Source of the DNA: Actinomycetes bacterium
GTDB taxonomy: Bacteria; Actinomycetota; Actinomycetes; Propionibacteriales; Propionibacteriaceae
Assembly: GCA_023443125.1 (NCBI GenBank)
Contig: JAEZVO010000021.1
Location: forward strand, 1-64,000
Length of the DNA stretch: 64,000 bases
Direction: 5' to 3'
Shown here: positions 35,242-43,978 of the stretch, one piece after another
Layout: each line of letters opens with the position of its first letter
How positions within the stretch are numbered: the first letter of the stretch is position 1
The notes under the pieces: generated by a model
Database searches by the model: none
Seen by the model: the letters and a program-made list of their open reading frames with translations, nothing else
What the model was told of the DNA's origin: nothing
Program-made: the position numbers and the translations under genes

Positions 35242-37047
35242 TCAGGAAATCTTCCACTCCTGAGGATTCACGTACAGCATCGGATCCTGCGGAGAGATCC
35301 CCTGGATGTTGGACTTCCAGGCTGACACTCGATTCACGGGATTCGGCATCCACAGCACCGGCAGGTCTTCTGCCAGATAATCGTTGTACTCCTGCAGCGC
35401 CGATGGGTCCTCGGACCGCATCGAGGCTTCAATCAGTTCGTCAGCCTTTTCGTCGGAATAACTGCCCAGGTTGACAGGTGCTCCTGTCTGGAAGAGGCGC
35501 TCTCCTGAGGCGTAGACCGGGTAGTACCACGAGGACTGGGATCCGAAGAACGAGAGGTCCCAGGCACAGCTAGTATCCCCTTCCTCACAGGCTTGTGATT
35601 CAGCCACCGAATCCGGAACTTCACGAATATCTAGATTGATACCAACGCTGGAAAAACTCGACTTGATCTCAGCGAACATCCGAGAAGTGGCGGTAAAGCC
35701 AGACTGCGAGATCACGGTGAAGGAGAGCTTCTCTCCGGCTTCAATGCCAGCACCGCACTGCCCCTCCCCAGATCCAGGTTTAGCGCACGTGGTGACGCCG
35801 TCTTTCTTTACGTCCCAACCGTGATCCTTGAGAAGCTTTTCAGCCTTCGCCTGATCAAAGTCATAGACGCATCCTTCGGAGGTCCCAGCCGATCCAGGTT
35901 CCTGTGGCACAGGTCCACAGGTAGGCGCAGCCATGTTGTTCCAGACCACCTTCGAGATGCCTTCTTGGTCAATCAGGTGCTGCATAGCCTGTCGAATGTA
36001 CTTCTGCTTGAAGATATGCCCGGACTTCGGGTTATTGAAGTTCATGGGCATGTAGGTGATAGACCAGCCATACCAAGGCTCGACGGTGTACCCCTGCTTC
36101 TCGATTTGGGCCTGCTGGTTGATAGAGCTGGCAGGGATGAAACCGTAGTCGATGCCTCCGGAGCGAAGCACGTTGAACTGAGCATCATCGCTCGTGAAGG
36201 GCCGCGTGATGAAGCGCTCAATACTGGGCTTGTCATCGCCATCGTAATCCTTGTTGGCGATCATCTTTACCTCGCCGCCAGGCGTGTAAGACTCCACCTT
36301 GAACGGGCCTAGGACGGTCTTCCAAAGCTCATTGCTGTCGTAGCTCTGCAGATCCTCCGACGCTTTCATGAGGTAGGCAAAGATTGCCTTAGCTCCTTCG
36401 GCTGTACGGTCCTTTTCGCCAGGCTTTTCGTCGTCGGCTGCCTTCGCCCATACGTGAGCGGGCAGCGGCGTCACACGATTGAGCTGGTTGTTGATGAACC
36501 ACGCCGGGTTGTACTTCTCGGTGGTGGTGAAGCTTACGGTGGTGTCGTCGACGACCTTAAATTCCTTGATGTTGTCGGGGAACTGGCCTTCACGATAGGA
36601 AGCCCAGTCTTCCTTGTTGTTCGTGACGAGGTTCCACCAAAACTCAATGTCACGCGACGAGAGCTTCGTCCCGTCGCTCCAAGAACGATCCTTGAGTTTG
36701 ATCGTGAAGGTCAGCGAGTCCTCGGAGACCTCCGGAATCTCAGCGACTGAGTGCCTCTCATCGATGTTGAAGGGATTGTCTGCGTCTAATGCATACGCAA
36801 ATGCCCCGGGGTACATGAGATCGATGAATAAAGCATTCTCACCTTGGGTCTTCCCAGGCGCGGAGATAGGCAAGATCCAGGTCGGGGTAGGCGTGGCGAA
36901 CGTCACATCGCCACCTGATGCACCACCGCTGGATCCAGTTCCACCGGTAGATGCCGGTTCACCGCTGCCGAACGAACAGGCTGCCAGCGTCAACACTGCC
37001 GTGACCCCAGCCAAGAACTTCGACATGGTACGCGTACGTAGTTTCAT
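35242..37047 (-). CDS. ABC importer substrate-binding lipoprotein (SBP_bac_5 type)
   Basis: This protein of about 601 aa has a signal sequence with lipobox LAAC (KFLAGVTAVLTLAACSFGSG), a Gly/Ser linker, and then the family 5 extracellular binding fold. Features include EVSEDSLTFTIKLKDRSWSDGTKLSSRDIEFWWN (cited as a block) and a C-terminal region with DPSALQEYNDYLAEDLPVLW. This family binds oligopeptides but also oligosaccharides; the fucosidase and ROK kinase in the operon favour a sugar. ATG 37047 with GGAGG upstream is chosen over the longer frame to 37122. It is the first gene of the operon. Confidence 0.92.
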   Translation of the reverse strand: MKLRTRTMSKFLAGVTAVLTLAACSFGSGEPASTGGTGSSGGASGGDVTFATPTPTWILPISAPGKTQGENALFIDLMYPGAFAYALDADNPFNIDERHSVAEIPEVSEDSLTFTIKLKDRSWSDGTKLSSRDIEFWWNLVTNNKEDWASYREGQFPDNIKEFKVVDDTTVSFTTTEKYNPAWFINNQLNRVTPLPAHVWAKAADDEKPGEKDRTAEGAKAIFAYLMKASEDLQSYDSNELWKTVLGPFKVESYTPGGEVKMIANKDYDGDDKPSIERFITRPFTSDDAQFNVLRSGGIDYGFIPASSINQQAQIEKQGYTVEPWYGWSITYMPMNFNNPKSGHIFKQKYIRQAMQHLIDQEGISKVVWNNMAAPTCGPVPQEPGSAGTSEGCVYDFDQAKAEKLLKDHGWDVKKDGVTTCAKPGSGEGQCGAGIEAGEKLSFTVISQSGFTATSRMFAEIKSSFSSVGINLDIREVPDSVAESQACEEGDTSCAWDLSFFGSQSSWYYPVYASGERLFQTGAPVNLGSYSDEKADELIEASMRSEDPSALQEYNDYLAEDLPVLWMPNPVNRVSAWKSNIQGISPQDPMLYVNPQEWKIS

Positions 37048-37105
37048 TGCTCTCCTCCTCAGCCACCACTGCTCAGCGGGGCGGCGTCGTTGCCGATTGA
37101 CAGAA

Positions 37106-37135
37106 TCGTACACTCCCAACATGACTTCTAGAAGT
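37106..37135. promoter_or_regulatory. Palindromic operator candidate between divergent transport and regulator genes
   Basis: ACTTCTAGAAGT (37124-37135) is a perfect 12-bp palindrome in the 215-base gap between the binding-protein gene and the divergent ROK regulator. A minus-strand -10-like TACGAT lies at 37111-37106. A repressor on the palindrome would sit over the operon promoter. The nearby ROK regulator is the natural candidate. Confidence 0.5.
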
Positions 37136-37262
37136 TAAATCTCGATTTTTGTGTACTTCAGTGACTTTCGATCTATTCTTTGGTGTGACAGACCTGGAAA
37201 ACTCCCGGGCGTATCATTCTTAAGGATCTGCATTGCCTGCTACCTCGGAGGAGAGGAGTCTC

Positions 37263-38465
37263 ATGGACGAGAGCCTGCAGCAAACAGGAGACACCGTTCT
37301 CATTCCAGCTGCCTCTCCCTCAGCGGAAGCAATCACTGCCACGCCTGCAGACGCTGTCTTGGCAGCCTTAGAGCAAGCCGAAGGGCTCACCCGCTCCGAA
37401 CTTGCCTCGCAGACAGGGCTCCCCCACTCAACTGTCAACACTGTCGTTCGTCGACTCTTGAAAGCTGGCTCCGTTGAGGAGTTCAAACACGCTTCTTCGA
37501 CGGGGGGCCGTCGCCCTTCGCTACTCAGAGTTACGTCACTCGGCGACGCTGCCTTTGTTGCTGAACTGGGCCAACACCATGCCCGCACGGGCGTCGTAAG
37601 TCTCGACGGCGAGCTACTGATGGTTGAAGATCTGTCGCTCGATATCGCAGCTGGCCAGGATGCGACCCTAGAACTTCTCGCCGACGTGTGGAAGAACATG
37701 GCGGCGAAAATAACAATTCCGATTGTTGCAGCCGGCCTGGCGGTGCCAGGCCCTGTTGACGAGCACGGGTGTGTTCGTGGTGCGGCCAGGATGCCTGGTT
37801 GGAACGACCTCGACCTTCCACGGGCCCTTAAAGAAGCCACAGGTCTGCCATCCATCATCGAAAACGACGCGCGAGCTTCCGCGATTGGTGAGTGGGCGAC
37901 ACGCGACGAGCACAACGACTCATGCATTTACGTCAAAGCAGGTACCGGCATTGGCTGTGGATGGATCAGTGGAGGCGTCGTGCATCGAGGCACGCTAGGT
38001 TTCGCCGGCGACATCACCCACGTCCGGGTGCAAACTGAAGAGGCAAGACCATGTTCGTGCGGTAATTCCGGATGTCTTGAAACAATGGCATCGGGAGCGG
38101 CGATCCTCAGGCAGCTACGAGCACTCGGAATGGATGTCACCAGACCAGAGGATATGGTTGCCCTTGCAAAAAATGGCGACCCACAAGTCACCGCATTGGT
38201 TCGTTCCGCCGGTGCTCGACTCGGCGAAGTGTTGTCGGGGCTGGTCAACTTCTTGAACCCGAAACGCTTGGTCATAGGCGGATCGATGTCGCAAATGAAT
38301 GCATTACTGGCAGGGCTGCGTACTGAGCTGTACGACCGCTGTCTGCCGATGTGCACCTCTCAACTCTCTATAGAGACATCCCTAGCGGGAGCCGACGCAC
38401 CGCTCATTGGGCTGTCAGTTCTAGCCCGCCAACTCACCAACCAACGTCGCAGGAGAAGCGAGTGA
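37263..38465 (+). CDS. ROK-family transcriptional repressor
   Basis: This 400-aa protein joins an N-terminal winged helix-turn-helix (LTRSELASQTGLPHSTVNTV, then RRLLKAGSVEE) to a C-terminal ROK sugar-binding domain with AGTGIGCGWISGG and the Cys cluster CSCGNSGCLETMASG. Such NagC/Mlc-like regulators release DNA on binding a sugar or sugar phosphate. It is divergent from the ABC/fucosidase operon, which it probably controls. The frame opens at TTG 37233, but ATG 37263 is preceded by AGGAG at good spacing. Its stop overlaps the next start (GTGA-type). Confidence 0.88.
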   Translation: MDESLQQTGDTVLIPAASPSAEAITATPADAVLAALEQAEGLTRSELASQTGLPHSTVNTVVRRLLKAGSVEEFKHASSTGGRRPSLLRVTSLGDAAFVAELGQHHARTGVVSLDGELLMVEDLSLDIAAGQDATLELLADVWKNMAAKITIPIVAAGLAVPGPVDEHGCVRGAARMPGWNDLDLPRALKEATGLPSIIENDARASAIGEWATRDEHNDSCIYVKAGTGIGCGWISGGVVHRGTLGFAGDITHVRVQTEEARPCSCGNSGCLETMASGAAILRQLRALGMDVTRPEDMVALAKNGDPQVTALVRSAGARLGEVLSGLVNFLNPKRLVIGGSMSQMNALLAGLRTELYDRCLPMCTSQLSIETSLAGADAPLIGLSVLARQLTNQRRRRSE

Positions 38466-39982
38466 AACGTATAGCAATCTGTGGCATTCACATCGAGTCC
38501 AGCACATTCACGCCGTATCTGAGCCGCGAGAGCGATTTCACCGTCCGCAGAGGGACTGACTTGCTCGCCCGATATCCCTGGCTCACCCGCTCCCCTATCC
38601 CTGGGAGGGAACACGTTCCTGATGACCTGGCGGCAGCAGACGGGAACGCACAACTCGTGCGGCCCTGGTCCGAAGAGGTGGAGTGGGTTCCGGTGCTCCA
38701 CTGCTCTGCGCTACCCGGCGGACCCGTCGAACGTGAAACCTATGAGACCTGGCGCGACGAAATCTGCGCAGGGCTACGCGAGGCGGGGCATCTCGACGGC
38801 ATCTTCTTCGACATTCACGGCGCCATGAGTGTGCCTGGATACGACGACGCTGAGGGAGACCTCATCAACGCAATCCGGCAAACGGTTGGCCCTGACCCCA
38901 TAGTCAGCGCATCCATGGATCTGCATGGCAATGTGTCGAAGGCACTATTCGAAGGCTGCGACATGCTCACCTGCTACCGCATGGCCCCGCATGAAGATGC
39001 GTGGGTGTCCCGGGAGCGTGCAGCCCGCAACCTGGCCGAGCGACTACTCGCTGGCAAGGGAAAACCTGCTAAAGCACTGTCCTATGTCCCCGTGCTACTT
39101 CCGGGAGAAAAGACGTCGACGAGGCTTGAACCAGCCCGTTCCCTGTACGGCATGATCCCTGAGATCGAGCAGATGGAAGGTGTCACCGACATCAGCATCT
39201 GGATCGGTTTCGCTTGGGCAGATCAGCCTCGTTGTAAGGCCGCGATCGCCGCATTTGGCGATGATGAAATGGCTATCACGGACGGTGTGCGCACCATTGC
39301 AACGGCATTCTGGGAAGCACGAAATGAGTTCTCCTTCGTGGCACCCACCGCCAGCTTTGACGACGCACTGGCGACCGCAGTGCAATCCGATCAGCGGCCC
39401 TTCGTGATCTCGGACTCCGGCGATAATCCCGGGGCAGGCGGGGCCGACGACGTGACAGTGACGCTCTCCGCTCTCCTCAACGAAACCACCATCACGCAAG
39501 GCTCACTCACAGCCGTGTTGGCCTCCATCTATGACCCGGCGGCCGTTGCCGTGGCGGATGCTGCAGGAGTGGGTGCCACCATCGATGTCTCTCTGGGAGG
39601 CAAGGTGGACACACGGGCTCCCGGCCCCGTGCCTATCCAAGCCGCAGTGGAGGCCGTCGTCGATGACCCCCAGGGGCTGCGTACCGCTGTTCTCGCAGTG
39701 GGTGGTCTCCGCGTCATCGTCACCAGTCGACGAAACCAGTACACGACCCTGTCTCAGTTTGCGCGGGTGGGCATCGATCCTCGCCAAGCGGACATCCTCG
39801 TCGTGAAAATCGGGTACCTCGAACCGGATCTGCATGCTTTGGCCGCGGATTGGATCCTCGCGCTCACACCTGGTGGGGTCGATCAGGACATCGTCCGACT
39901 AGGGCATACACAGATCGACCGGCCGATGTTTCCATTCGATCCCGACATGTCCGACCCTGATCTCACCACGGTGATCGGCTGA
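38462..39982 (+). CDS. MlrC-family (M81) metallopeptidase-like protein
   Basis: This 506-aa protein matches the microcystin-degradation MlrC family: start RIAICGIHIESSTFTPY, then DGIFFDIHGAMSVPGYDDAEG, SASMDLHGNVS, and CYRMAPHEDAWVSRERA with likely metal-binding Asp/His. In most bacteria the substrate is unknown and the name is historical. GTG 38462 overlaps the repressor stop and has AGGAGA upstream, so it is co-transcribed with the regulator. The longer frame back to 38351 is an artefact. Confidence 0.85.
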   Translation: MKRIAICGIHIESSTFTPYLSRESDFTVRRGTDLLARYPWLTRSPIPGREHVPDDLAAADGNAQLVRPWSEEVEWVPVLHCSALPGGPVERETYETWRDEICAGLREAGHLDGIFFDIHGAMSVPGYDDAEGDLINAIRQTVGPDPIVSASMDLHGNVSKALFEGCDMLTCYRMAPHEDAWVSRERAARNLAERLLAGKGKPAKALSYVPVLLPGEKTSTRLEPARSLYGMIPEIEQMEGVTDISIWIGFAWADQPRCKAAIAAFGDDEMAITDGVRTIATAFWEARNEFSFVAPTASFDDALATAVQSDQRPFVISDSGDNPGAGGADDVTVTLSALLNETTITQGSLTAVLASIYDPAAVAVADAAGVGATIDVSLGGKVDTRAPGPVPIQAAVEAVVDDPQGLRTAVLAVGGLRVIVTSRRNQYTTLSQFARVGIDPRQADILVVKIGYLEPDLHALAADWILALTPGGVDQDIVRLGHTQIDRPMFPFDPDMSDPDLTTVIG

Positions 39983-40006
39983 ACATGTGCAACCCTGCCA
40001 GTGGGG

Positions 40007-40801
40007 TCAGAGGCCGAGCACCCGGCGTATGGCGTCGCGCCCGGCGGCGGTGTCGTCGACGTTGTAGCGCTGCGCTGACTGCGATGGGGTGAGGGCGTCG
40101 TCGGTGAGCGGCGCGACGCACACCGCGGCGCCCGCGTGGGAGAGCATGCCCTTGTCGTTCTCGCCGTCCCCCATGGCGACGACGCGCTCCCATTCGACGC
40201 CGAGGGCGCGGCGGATGTGGTCGCCACCCTTGTCGCGGTGCGCTTCCTCCGTCACCAAATCCAGGTGCCGCGCCCCTGACATCACGAGCGCGGTTCCGGG
40301 CACGTCGAGGCGTTCCCGGATGGGGTCAGCTGCCTTCGGTTCGGGCAGCAGGAACAGTACTTTGGCGACGGTGTCTGCTTCGGCACGCAGGTCTGTGATG
40401 CGGGGTGCATCGCCGACGGCGCGCGTCTCCTGGCTGGCGCCCTCGGTGTCGCTGTCGATCAGCCACTCGTTGGCCGTGAAACACCACGGCTCGATGCCGA
40501 GCTCGTCCGCCACGTCGAGCGCGCGATGCACGGCGTCGGCGGGCAGGAGACTGTGATCGATGACGTCCCACGTCGCCCCATCCCGACGAAGCACCGCCCC
40601 GCCTGAACAACTCGCGAGGTACTCGATCTCGGGATGCTCTTGCACGAGTTCGATCATCGAACCTGTGGGGCGCCCTGAACACAGCGCGACGTGGAGGCCG
40701 GCGTCGTGCAGGTCGCCAATGAGTTCGAGTGCGCCGGGGTTCCAACGGTTGCGAGTGCGGAGCGTGCCGTCAACGTCGAGCAACGCGAGTTCGTATGACA
40801 T
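40007..40801 (-). CDS. HAD-family phosphatase, Cof type (IIB)
   Basis: This 264-aa protein has HAD motif I LLDVDGTL with the variant first Asp position typical of Cof proteins (DVDGT), motif II in CSGRPTG, Lys in the HRDKGGDH block and motif IV MGDGENDKGML. It is predicted to dephosphorylate sugar phosphates or cofactors in the cytoplasm. GGAG lies 7 bases before the ATG. It is convergent with the MlrC gene. Confidence 0.9.
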   Translation of the reverse strand: MSYELALLDVDGTLRTRNRWNPGALELIGDLHDAGLHVALCSGRPTGSMIELVQEHPEIEYLASCSGGAVLRRDGATWDVIDHSLLPADAVHRALDVADELGIEPWCFTANEWLIDSDTEGASQETRAVGDAPRITDLRAEADTVAKVLFLLPEPKAADPIRERLDVPGTALVMSGARHLDLVTEEAHRDKGGDHIRRALGVEWERVVAMGDGENDKGMLSHAGAAVCVAPLTDDALTPSQSAQRYNVDDTAAGRDAIRRVLGL

Positions 40802-40906
40802 CAGCTACTCCCAGGTGCGAGGTGCATCGAATGCGAGCGGTGAGCCCACGCTGCCTGAGTGTAGCCAGCCTGCTCCGCGCCTGGTGAGAGACGTACAACT
40901 CACACG

Positions 40907-42073
40907 CTAGGTCGACAGCACCCGCTTCGGGACGACCACGTCCCCATCTGGAGTGCGCTCAGTCGACTTCTCCGACATAGCCTCGGCCTCCGTGAGCGCA
41001 TCCCTACTCACGGCCGCCATGGTGCGGATAAACAGCACCATCCACACCAGCACGGTGCTGACCGCCAGCATCTCGAAGCCCGTGGTGCCGAGGTAGCGCA
41101 CACCTTTAAACAGATACGCAAGCATCGCGACAAATACCACGATGAGCAGCGAGGCCACTCGAAAACCCCAAGGAATACCCCTCAGAATCACCGGCGCCAC
41201 CAGCGCGAGTGCGAAGAATGCCCCTACCGCAACGTACGTCGTGAACAGGTGCCCCCCATGCGAGACGTTCACCGGGATGAGTCCAATTCCGCCCAGCGCG
41301 AGGCCCATGATCATGAGCCCGATGCTCACCACACTGGACTTCCATCGCCCTTGTCCGGTAGCGGCGAGCCACCGTCGCATGTCAAAGGCGAGGATGTCGG
41401 CCATGGTGGCGATCACGACGCCGGTCAAAATGAGCGTGTAGTTAAATGTGAACCCGGCAAGCCCCGACGCCATCCCGAGGCTCGAGAAGTGCACCTGCCA
41501 CCAGAATTGGTCCGACGCGTTCACCGCGCTCATCATCGCGCCCATCACGAGGAACGCCGACACCACCACCGACAGCGACTCCAGCGTCAATCGCGCCGCG
41601 ATGCTCGCCGCGAAGTAGGCACTCACACCGCACGCGAGCGCGATAAAGGTGGTGCCCGACCACACGTCGAAGCGTAAGCCGATGAACGCGGCATCGACGA
41701 CGCGATTGAACGCGCGCATCATCAAGAACGTGAGCGACCCCACCAGCAACGTAAGCCCGACGGTGTGCACCGCCCGGCGCACCACACCCGCCCCTTGGTA
41801 CCAGGACGGGTGCACGAACCACAGCCACGAGAGGAGGAACACCACCCCAGCCACCACGCCCGAAGTGATGTCGGAGATCGACGACACGCTCGACCATCCG
41901 CTGCCCTGGAATGCGGTGAAGTCTTTCAGCACCACAAGACCGACGGTTGCCCCGACGGCGAGCCCGCCCGCGCCCAGGAATAGGGCGACGTTTTCGAGAT
42001 GTCCGCTGTGGCGTTCTACTGATTCGACGTTGCGGGTCTCGACTTCGGTCAAGGTCCGTCCCTCCTGCGTCAT
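40907..42073 (-). CDS. DUF998-like multi-pass membrane protein
   Basis: This protein of about 388 aa has roughly ten membrane helices spread over residues 30-360 and a charged C-terminal tail. The pattern fits the DUF998-like family, whose role is unknown. ATG 42073 has GAGAAGG directly upstream; the frame is open to 42085. It is divergent from an ABC exporter with a short shared promoter region. Assignment to the family is from general resemblance. Confidence 0.6.
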   Translation of the reverse strand: MTQEGRTLTEVETRNVESVERHSGHLENVALFLGAGGLAVGATVGLVVLKDFTAFQGSGWSSVSSISDITSGVVAGVVFLLSWLWFVHPSWYQGAGVVRRAVHTVGLTLLVGSLTFLMMRAFNRVVDAAFIGLRFDVWSGTTFIALACGVSAYFAASIAARLTLESLSVVVSAFLVMGAMMSAVNASDQFWWQVHFSSLGMASGLAGFTFNYTLILTGVVIATMADILAFDMRRWLAATGQGRWKSSVVSIGLMIMGLALGGIGLIPVNVSHGGHLFTTYVAVGAFFALALVAPVILRGIPWGFRVASLLIVVFVAMLAYLFKGVRYLGTTGFEMLAVSTVLVWMVLFIRTMAAVSRDALTEAEAMSEKSTERTPDGDVVVPKRVLST

Positions 42074-42135
42074 GATCCTTCTCAATGCTAGTCAGCCAGG
42101 AGTGAACCTCAACCCGCTTCCGCAGCACCCGCAGC

Positions 42136-42141
42136 TATGGT
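42136..42141 (+). promoter_or_regulatory. -10 box for the ABC exporter gene
   Basis: TATGGT fits TANNNT and lies 8 bases before GTG 42150, with no ribosome-binding site between. The same CTATGGTG string precedes cas3. A leaderless or near-leaderless mRNA is likely. Confidence 0.45.
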
Positions 42142-42149
42142 GACTACAC

Positions 42150-43949
42150 GTGAAGAACATTGTGCGGATCCTCTCTGGCGCGCGTGAGCTGTGGCCGCTG
42201 TACCTGGGCATCGTCCTCGGTGCGATTGCCACTACGGCCACCACGCTGCTGATGCCCTTCCTCATCGCCGACGCGACGCAGACCGTCGTCGATATGGCGA
42301 CGAACAAGCGCGAGCCGTCCGCGACGCCGTTGATTCGCATCGCGATCCTGCTGCTGGTGGTCATGGCGACGAACTCCATCATCACAAACATCACGGGCTA
42401 CCTGGGCGACCTCATGAGCACCCGGATGCGCCAGATCCTCTCCCACAGCTACTTTGACAAGCTGCTTCGCATGCCGCAGCGCTACTTCGACACCGAGCTC
42501 ACCGGGGCGATCATCTCCAAACTGGACCGTTCAATCACGACGATCTCCCAGTTCCTCCAGGTGTTCTCCAACAGCTTCTTCACCACCACCTTGACCATCC
42601 TGGTGGTGCTCGTCGTTGCTGCGATCCACTCCCCGTGGCTGGCCCTGCTGCTGTTCATCATCTACCCCGTCTTCGTCTGGCTCACAGCCCTGACAAGCCG
42701 CAAGTGGCAGGTGTGGGAGAAGCAAAAGAATGAGCACTACGACATCGCAGGCGGGCGCTTCGCAGAGGTCGTCGGGCAGCTGCGCGTCGTCAAGTCGTTC
42801 ACCGCCGAACGCGCCGAACTCGACAGCTTCGACGACCACTACCGCGAGGCCGTGAAGCTCACCACTGGACAGTCCAGGTATTGGCACACGATGGATGTGG
42901 CTAGGCGCGGCGCACTCGACATCGTGTTCTTCCTCGTCTACCTCATTATTTTTGTGGCGACCGCGCAGGGAACCTTCTCGATCGGGTCGATGGTGCTGCT
43001 CATCCAGCTCATCGAGCTCGCGAAGGCGCCCGTCACGTCGATGAGCTACTACGTCGACACGCTGCAGCGCGCGGTCACCGGCAGCGCCGAGTACTACAAG
43101 GTGATGGATCAGCCCGACGAGCCATTCAATGCCCTCGACGATGCCCCCTCGGCGCCGATCGAGTGGAGCTCGAGCGACCCGGTGATTGAGTTCCGGGACG
43201 TCGACTTCGGTTACGACGATGACCAGCTCGTGTTGCGCGACATCAACCTCGCCGTGCGTCGTGGCGAGCGCATCGCCCTCGTCGGTGAGTTCGGCGGGGG
43301 TAAGTCGACGATGGTGAACCTGCTGATGAAGTTCTACTCCCCCACCTCCGGGCAGGTGCTGGTGTGCGGCAACGATGTGACGACGACGCCGACGAAGGCG
43401 CTGCGCGAGCAGATCGGCATCGTGTTCCAGGACGCGAGCCTGTTCTCCGGCACCGTCCGAGAGAATCTGCACTACGGCGATCCTTCCGCCTCCGACGAGC
43501 AACTCCACGAGGTCATCCGGCGAGCGAATGCGAACATGTTCGTACGCAACCTTCCCGAGGGCCTCGACACCCAGATCGGCGAGCGGGGCGTGAAGCTCTC
43601 CGGCGGGCAGAAGCAGCGCCTCGCCGTCGCGCGCGCCATGCTGAAAGACGCGCCCATCCTCGTCCTCGACGAGGCCACCTCCGCCCTCGATACGAAGGCG
43701 GAGCGTCAGGTGCAGGCCGGGCTCGACGAACTCATGGCCGGCCGAACCGCGATCATCATCGCGCATCGGCTCTCGACGATCTCCTCCGTCGACCGCATCG
43801 TCACGCTGCGCGGCGGCACCATCGACGAGGTGGGATCCCCTGCGGAACTCGCGAAGACGAACGGCATCTACGCGCAGCTGCTGGCGCTCCAGGCGTCGGA
43901 TTCCGCCACCGGACGGAAGATCCTCAAGCGGTTCGGGCTCATCGGCTGA
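42150..43949 (+). CDS. ABC exporter, fused membrane and ATPase domains
   Basis: This 599-aa protein has a six-helix type I exporter membrane domain (about 1-320) and a nucleotide-binding domain: Walker A LVGEFGGGKSTMV, Q-loop IVFQDASLFSG, signature LSGGQKQRLAVARAML, Walker B ILVLDEATSALD and H-loop IIAHRLSTI. It works as a half-transporter dimer for a lipid, drug or peptide. The Walker A has EFGGGKS in place of the common xSGxGKS, which is tolerated. No partner half-transporter lies beside it. Confidence 0.93.
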   Translation: MKNIVRILSGARELWPLYLGIVLGAIATTATTLLMPFLIADATQTVVDMATNKREPSATPLIRIAILLLVVMATNSIITNITGYLGDLMSTRMRQILSHSYFDKLLRMPQRYFDTELTGAIISKLDRSITTISQFLQVFSNSFFTTTLTILVVLVVAAIHSPWLALLLFIIYPVFVWLTALTSRKWQVWEKQKNEHYDIAGGRFAEVVGQLRVVKSFTAERAELDSFDDHYREAVKLTTGQSRYWHTMDVARRGALDIVFFLVYLIIFVATAQGTFSIGSMVLLIQLIELAKAPVTSMSYYVDTLQRAVTGSAEYYKVMDQPDEPFNALDDAPSAPIEWSSSDPVIEFRDVDFGYDDDQLVLRDINLAVRRGERIALVGEFGGGKSTMVNLLMKFYSPTSGQVLVCGNDVTTTPTKALREQIGIVFQDASLFSGTVRENLHYGDPSASDEQLHEVIRRANANMFVRNLPEGLDTQIGERGVKLSGGQKQRLAVARAMLKDAPILVLDEATSALDTKAERQVQAGLDELMAGRTAIIIAHRLSTISSVDRIVTLRGGTIDEVGSPAELAKTNGIYAQLLALQASDSATGRKILKRFGLIG

Positions 43950-43978
43950 GCCGATCGCGCGACGCCGACGCCGGTGGT

